64,000 bases of DNA, from contig JAURVT010000012.1 in NCBI GenBank assembly GCA_030655315.1, positions 1-64,000 of the forward strand, read 5' to 3'. Positions within the stretch are counted from its first letter, which is position 1, and each line of letters opens with the position of its first letter. This document shows, in pieces, positions 59,966 to 64,000 of this stretch. The notes under the pieces were generated by a model, which was given only the letters and a program-made list of their open reading frames with translations, was not told where the DNA came from and ran no database searches. The position numbers and the translations under genes are program-made. Origin of the DNA: Nocardioidaceae bacterium (lineage in GTDB: Bacteria; Actinomycetota; Actinomycetes; Propionibacteriales; Nocardioidaceae).

Positions 59966-60100
59966 CGGTGTGTTCGACGCCGTCACCATGGGGCCGTCCC
60001 GGCCCGAGGTGACTCCCCGATCCGCGACCTGGGGACGACGGGCCCCGCACCGGCCGCCTGTGGGCGGGGAGCGGGTCGACCGCTCCGGGCGTCCGCACCC

Positions 60101-60847
60101 TCACCGACCGAGGACCGGACCGATGGCGCTGCTGAACACCGCCGCGACGGCCGGCACGATCGCCACCAGCACGAAGGCCGGCAGGAAGCACAGCCCCAGC
60201 GGCGCGGCCGTGCGCACGCCCACGCTGCGCGCGACCTCCTGGGCGGACCCGCGACGACGACGGCGCAGGTCCTCGGCGAGGTGCTCCAGGACGCCGACGA
60301 CCGAGGCCCCGGTCTGGGTGGCCCGGGCGAACGACCGTCCGAGCGCTCCGAGCGCCGGGTCGCGGCCGAGGTCGCGCCACACCTCGAGGTGGTCGCCCCC
60401 GAGCTCGATCCGCGCGCACGCCCGGCCGAGGTCGTCGGCCAGCGGACCGCCCACCGCCTCGCCGGCCGCCCTCAGCGCCAGCACCGGCGGGCGACCGGCC
60501 GCGAGGGCCGCCACCACCAGGTCGACGGCCAGCGGCAGGTCGCGCTGCACCTGCTCACGCCGCCGGCGCACCACCGCGCTCTCGAGCCGCGACACCCACA
60601 GGCCGACCCCGATCCCGGTCACGACGGCCAGACCGCCACCGACCCGTCCGGGCACGAACCACAGGACGACGAGGGCGGCGAGCACGGCCACGGCCCAGGG
60701 CGAGGTCCACCAGCTGCCGGCCCGGAGGCGGGCCAGGCGTCCCGGTGGCGGGGCCGGACCCGGCCCACGGAGCGCGCCGAGGCGGGCGACCGGTGGACGG
60801 GGCAGCGCGACGAGCACCGCCAGGGCGGCCAGCGCGGCGGCGAGCAC
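60101..60847 (-). CDS. tadC: TadC-like type II secretion F-family membrane protein
   Basis: A 248-residue membrane protein of the T2SSF family. N-terminal helices precede a cytosolic helical bundle (QVQRDLPLAVDLVVAALAAG, AVGGPLADDLGRACARIELG, ATQTGASVVGVLEHLAEDLR) and C-terminal helices (FLPAFVLVAIVPAVAAVF). Platform protein for pilus export. GTG at 60847, one nt from the TadB stop. Confidence 0.85.
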   Translation of the reverse strand: MLAAALAALAVLVALPRPPVARLGALRGPGPAPPPGRLARLRAGSWWTSPWAVAVLAALVVLWFVPGRVGGGLAVVTGIGVGLWVSRLESAVVRRRREQVQRDLPLAVDLVVAALAAGRPPVLALRAAGEAVGGPLADDLGRACARIELGGDHLEVWRDLGRDPALGALGRSFARATQTGASVVGVLEHLAEDLRRRRRGSAQEVARSVGVRTAAPLGLCFLPAFVLVAIVPAVAAVFSSAIGPVLGR

Positions 60848-60848
60848 G

Positions 60849-61667
60849 TCAGGTCCCGGCCGCGGCGTCGGCGACCCGCTCGACCCAGACCACCCCGGTG
60901 ACGGCGAGGCCCACCCCCACGAGGACGCACCCCGCGACGGGCACCGACGACGCCATCATCGACAGCGGGTCGCCCCCCAGCCCGGCACCGAGCCCGAGCC
61001 CGAGGACCGGGAGCACCGCGAGCAGCCGTGCCGTGGCCCGCGACGGACCGAGCGACGACTCGACCTCGCGCCGCACCTCCTGGGTGTCGCGCAGCGCGCC
61101 GGCGATGCGGGCGACCGTCGCGGCCAGCGGCGAGCCGGTGCGCGTCGACACCTCCCACGCCGCGGCCACGTGCCCGAGGTCCGCCCCACCGCGCTGCCGG
61201 GCGACGTCGCGCCAGGCCGCGGGCACGTCGCCGCCGAGGCCGGCCGTCCTGGCCACCGGCCGCAGGAAGGGCCAGTCGCCGGCGAGGTCGGACAACGCGG
61301 TCTCGGCCGGGACGCCGGCACCGAGGGCGGCCACCAGGGCGTCGCAGAGCTCGGCGACCGCGTCGCGCCGGGTCGTGGCCTCGGCCCGCGCCCGTTGGCG
61401 TCGTCGCAGGTCGAGCGCCGCCCAGGCCACGACGGCGCCGGCGAGGGCCAGCAGGAGGACGGCCGGCTCGGAGGCGAGCAGCACCAGGGTGGCCCCGACG
61501 CCGAGCGCGGGCGGTCCCGCGCGCCACGCGCGGCCCACCCAGCGCGACCGGGTGCTGGGCGCGGAGGAACCGAGCCTCGCGAGGCCGGTCGCGGCGGCGG
61601 GCCCGAGCAGGACCAGGCAGGCGGCCGCAGCACATCCGGCCGCGACGAGGGCCCACGGGAGGCTCAT
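60849..61667 (-). CDS. tadB: TadB-like type II secretion F-family membrane protein
   Basis: A 272-residue membrane protein. Two N-terminal helices, a cytosolic T2SSF bundle (DAVAELCDALVAALGAGVPA, AWEVSTRTGSPLAATVARIA, REVESSLGPSRATARLLAVL), then C-terminal helices. Pairs with TadC as inner-membrane platform. ATG at 61667 overlaps the TadA stop by ATGA. Confidence 0.85.
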   Translation of the reverse strand: MSLPWALVAAGCAAAACLVLLGPAAATGLARLGSSAPSTRSRWVGRAWRAGPPALGVGATLVLLASEPAVLLLALAGAVVAWAALDLRRRQRARAEATTRRDAVAELCDALVAALGAGVPAETALSDLAGDWPFLRPVARTAGLGGDVPAAWRDVARQRGGADLGHVAAAWEVSTRTGSPLAATVARIAGALRDTQEVRREVESSLGPSRATARLLAVLPVLGLGLGAGLGGDPLSMMASSVPVAGCVLVGVGLAVTGVVWVERVADAAAGT

Positions 61668-62818
61668 GGCTCCTCCAGCACCGACTCCAGGCGCGCCGCC
61701 CCCGGTCCGGTGCGCGCGGTGCCGTCGAGGTCGAGGGTGACGGCCGTGCGGGTGCGCGCGACCCCGTCGTCGCCCGGTTCGACGACGGCGACCTCGCGCA
61801 CGCGCCGCACGCCGTCGCGCCCGCGCTCGAGGTGGACCACGACGTCGAGCGCGGCGGCCAGCTGGCTGTGCACCGCGTCGCGGCTCAGGCCGGCCGCGAC
61901 GCCGAGCGCCTCCAGCCGGGCGGGCACGTCGCGCGCCGAGTTGGCGTGCACGGTGCCGCAGCCGCCCTCGTGGCCGGTGTTCAGGGCGGCCAGGAGGTCG
62001 ACCACCTCGGCGCCCCGGACCTCGCCGACGATCAGCCGGTCGGGACGCATCCGCAGCGCCTGGCGCACGAGGTCGCGGACGGTGACCGCCCCCGCACCCT
62101 CGACGTTCACCGGCCGCGCCTCCAGCCCGACGACGTGGGGGTGGTCGGGCCGCAGCTCGCTCGCGTCCTCGACCACGACCAGCCGCTCGTGCGGGTCGAC
62201 CAGGGCGAGCATCGCCGCCAGCAGGGTGGTCTTGCCCGAGCCCGTGCCGCCCGTGACCAGGAACGCGGCGCGGGAAGCGACCAGTGCCCGCAGCACCGCG
62301 GCCCCGGCCGGGCCGACGGCCCCGGCCGCCTGGAGGTCGTCGAGGCTGAAGGCCCGCCGCGACGGGACGCGCAACGACAGCGAGGTGCCCGGCCGGGCGA
62401 TCGGTGAGAGCACCGCGTGGAACCGGGTGCCGTCGGGGAGGCGCACGTCGACGTAGGGGCTGGCGTCGTCGAGCCGTCGCCCGGCCGCGGCGGCCAGCCG
62501 TGACGCGAGCCGGCGCACCTGCTCGTCGTCGTCGAAGCGCACGTCGACCCGCTCGAGCCCGCGGCCCGCGTCGACGAAGACCTGGTCGGGGCCGTTGACC
62601 ACCACGTCGGTGACGCCGGGTCGGCGCAGCAGGACCTCGAGCGGCCCGGCCCCGACCGTGTCGCGGCGCAGCTCGTCGACGACGGCGAGCACCGTGGCGT
62701 CGCCGTAGAGCCGCCCACCGCGACGCAGTGCGGCGGCGACGTGGGACGGCGTCGGGTCGGACCCGTCCTCGGCGAGCCGGGCCCGCACCCGGTCGACGAC
62801 GTCGGGCGCGACGCTCAT
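61664..62818 (-). CDS. tadA: TadA-family secretion ATPase
   Basis: A 384-residue GspE/VirB11-type ATPase. The N-terminal domain includes GPLEVLLRRPGVTDVVVNGP; Walker A is VTGGTGSGKTTLLAAML near 191, the Asp box VVVEDASELRP near 217, the Walker B region DRLIVGEVRGAEVVDLLAAL near 265 and a His box GTVHANSARDVPARLEAL near 290. Powers pilus assembly at the cytoplasmic face. ATG at 62818 overlaps the CpaE-like stop by ATGA. Confidence 0.93.
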   Translation of the reverse strand: MSVAPDVVDRVRARLAEDGSDPTPSHVAAALRRGGRLYGDATVLAVVDELRRDTVGAGPLEVLLRRPGVTDVVVNGPDQVFVDAGRGLERVDVRFDDDEQVRRLASRLAAAAGRRLDDASPYVDVRLPDGTRFHAVLSPIARPGTSLSLRVPSRRAFSLDDLQAAGAVGPAGAAVLRALVASRAAFLVTGGTGSGKTTLLAAMLALVDPHERLVVVEDASELRPDHPHVVGLEARPVNVEGAGAVTVRDLVRQALRMRPDRLIVGEVRGAEVVDLLAALNTGHEGGCGTVHANSARDVPARLEALGVAAGLSRDAVHSQLAAALDVVVHLERGRDGVRRVREVAVVEPGDDGVARTRTAVTLDLDGTARTGPGAARLESVLEEP

Positions 62819-63921
62819 GCGACGTCCCGGCGCGCGCCACGGGCGGGGGTCTGCACCGCCGCGAGCAGCTGGGTGGCCGCGGCGAGGACCGCGCCGCGCC
62901 GTCGCGGCACCGGCCCCAGGCCCTCGTCGACGCTCGCCGCGACCCGGCGGTCCTCGCGCAGGCGCGCGAGCAGCGGCAGGTCGAGCGTCTCGGCCACCTG
63001 GTCCGCGTCGAGGCCGGACGGGCCGGGGCCACGCACGACCACCCCGACGGCGGACGTCACCTCGCGCACCGCGGCGAGCGTGCGGGTGGCGGCGGCGACG
63101 CCGCGCACGTCGGCCGCCACGACCATCACCGTGAGGTCGGCGGCGAGCAGTGCCTCCTCGGCCGCCTCGTCGACCCGCCGGGGCGTGTCGACCACGACGA
63201 CGGGCCCGGCCCGGCGGGCCGCGGCGAGCACCGAGCGCATGGCCTCGGGCGGCACCTCGGTGGCGTCGCCCCGGCCCCAGGACAGCACCGAGAGGCCACC
63301 CGCACGCGGGAGCGCGTCGCGCAGCGAGTCGCCGCCGATGCGGCCGTGGGTGCCGGCGAGGTCGGGCCAGCGCAGGCCGTGGGCGTCCTCGGCCCCGACC
63401 AGGAGGTCGATGCCGCCACCCAGCCGGTCGGCGTCGACCAGCAGGGCGGCGGCGCCGCGACGGGAGGCGGTGACCGCGACCGCCGCGGCGAGCGTCGACG
63501 CCCCCGCACCGCCCGACCCGGCGACGACCGACAGCAGCAGCGAGCCGGTGCGGGCGGGCTCGGACGCCACCGCCAGCGCCTCCACGAGCAGCCGCTCGTC
63601 GTCAGGCAGCACGTGCACCCCCTCGGCCCCGAGCGCGACCGCGGCCGACCACGCGCCGAGGCCGTCGTGCGTGCCCGCCACCACGTGCACGCCCCGCCGT
63701 CGCGGTGGGCCGTGCTCGGCCAGGCGGGCCGCCAGCGAGGCGTCGACCACCAGCGCCGCAGCACCGGACCAGGCGCGACGGGCCGCGCCGACGTCGCCGA
63801 CCACGACCGGGACCACGTCGGCGGCCGCGCACAGGCGCAGCAGCTCCTCGAGGACCTGCTCGTCGTCGGTGACCACGACGGTGGCGTCGGGCCGTGGGTC
63901 GGTGGCGTGCGGCTGTGTCAT
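62815..63921 (-). CDS. CpaE/Ssd-like ParA-family protein
   Basis: A 368-residue protein. The N-terminal 115 residues resemble a receiver-like domain without a clear phosphorylation aspartate. A MinD/ParA ATPase domain follows, with variant Walker A AGSGGAGASTLAAAVAV near 134 (the usual lysine residue is absent; the C-terminal position reads S-T), VVVVDTPRRVDE near 248 and ADLTVMVVAADVRGV. Matches the CpaE/Rv3660c (Ssd) family that positions the tad machinery or affects septation. ATG at 63921; first gene of the tad operon, no ribosome site examined beyond the window end region. Confidence 0.85.
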   Translation of the reverse strand: MTQPHATDPRPDATVVVTDDEQVLEELLRLCAAADVVPVVVGDVGAARRAWSGAAALVVDASLAARLAEHGPPRRRGVHVVAGTHDGLGAWSAAVALGAEGVHVLPDDERLLVEALAVASEPARTGSLLLSVVAGSGGAGASTLAAAVAVTASRRGAAALLVDADRLGGGIDLLVGAEDAHGLRWPDLAGTHGRIGGDSLRDALPRAGGLSVLSWGRGDATEVPPEAMRSVLAAARRAGPVVVVDTPRRVDEAAEEALLAADLTVMVVAADVRGVAAATRTLAAVREVTSAVGVVVRGPGPSGLDADQVAETLDLPLLARLREDRRVAASVDEGLGPVPRRRGAVLAAATQLLAAVQTPARGARRDVA

Positions 63922-64000
63922 GCCGAGAGCCTGGTGCCGTCGCGACCGGCCGGACCACGTCGGCGACCGATCTGTGGACGGACGGGCCCGGCCGGGCCGC

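Noticed and set aside
59928-60100. An extra small pilin gene in the gap between tadC and the pilin.
   Set aside because: No frame there shows a leader with Gly and Glu+5 or a hydrophobic helix.
63922-64000. A further tad gene at the right edge.
   Set aside because: The last 79 bases carry no clear reading frame; probably the operon's promoter region, truncated by the window.

Overview
The window is high-GC DNA with dense, mostly operonic coding. It looks chromosomal and actinobacterial, most likely from a Nocardioidaceae-type organism (Nocardioides/Aeromicrobium relatives). Supports are the BldG-like STAS/anti-sigma pair beside hppA, topA and a DEAD/DEAH helicase, an MFS-thymidylate kinase fusion, an F420/FMN-type PPOX protein, a Lys/Ala-rich tail on topoisomerase I, and an actinobacterial tad (Flp-pilus-like) locus. 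The genus is an inference. I saw no rRNA, tRNA, CRISPR array or insertion sequence, and no gene-free stretch longer than about 255 bases.

Region 1 (1-27.3 kb) is a large catabolic island, nearly all on the minus strand. Two ribose-type ABC importers (about 12.9-16.5 kb and 19.4-24.2 kb) sit with two SorC-family regulators, two FGGY sugar/polyol kinases, an sn-glycerol-1-phosphate-dehydrogenase-like enzyme and a HAD phosphatase. The first operon (8.05 kb down to the window edge) encodes a thiamine-diphosphate E1 alpha/beta pair, a free-standing 79-residue lipoyl domain, a GlpD-like flavoprotein, a glycerol-kinase-like FGGY kinase, a class II aldolase, a 230-residue E2 core with no lipoyl domain, an octanoyl/lipoyl transferase and lipoyl synthase. 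I read this as a pathway that phosphorylates and oxidises a polyol and then uses a split, self-lipoylated 2-oxo-acid/acetoin-dehydrogenase-like complex to make an acyl-CoA. The substrate is unknown. Similar AT-rich operator-like words lie upstream of four of its transcription units. A peptidase, an epoxide hydrolase and an aldehyde dehydrogenase are interleaved.

Region 2 (27.4-33.9 kb) has threonine deaminase, a small unknown protein, a luciferase-like flavin oxidoreductase with an FAD/NAD(P)-binding partner, and a GntR regulator with a soluble Cache-domain protein. The GntR gene is divergent from Region 3 (34.0-39.4 kb), a complete PotABCD-type ABC importer followed by a succinate-semialdehyde-dehydrogenase-like enzyme. 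This suggests uptake and oxidation of a polyamine or related amine.

Region 4 (39.5-58.8 kb) is core chromosome: a degenerate GGDEF protein, an alpha/beta hydrolase, chorismate mutase, a PPOX protein, a secreted tripeptidase-like lipoprotein, DNA polymerase III delta', MFS-Tmk, TopA, a frameshifted lipoprotein, a methyltransferase, a H+-pyrophosphatase, the anti-sigma/BldG pair, a MrfA/YprA-like helicase and a small membrane protein. Region 5 (58.8-63.9 kb) is a tad locus: CpaE/Ssd-like protein, TadA, TadB, TadC, a small Flp-like pilin and two TadE-like pseudopilins.

Four intergenic spaces (17.8, 41.6, 42.6 and 52.4 kb) carry short units with 21-22 bp periodicity, in tandem and/or inverted arrangement. 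They are unrelated to the genes and look like an undescribed repeat family.
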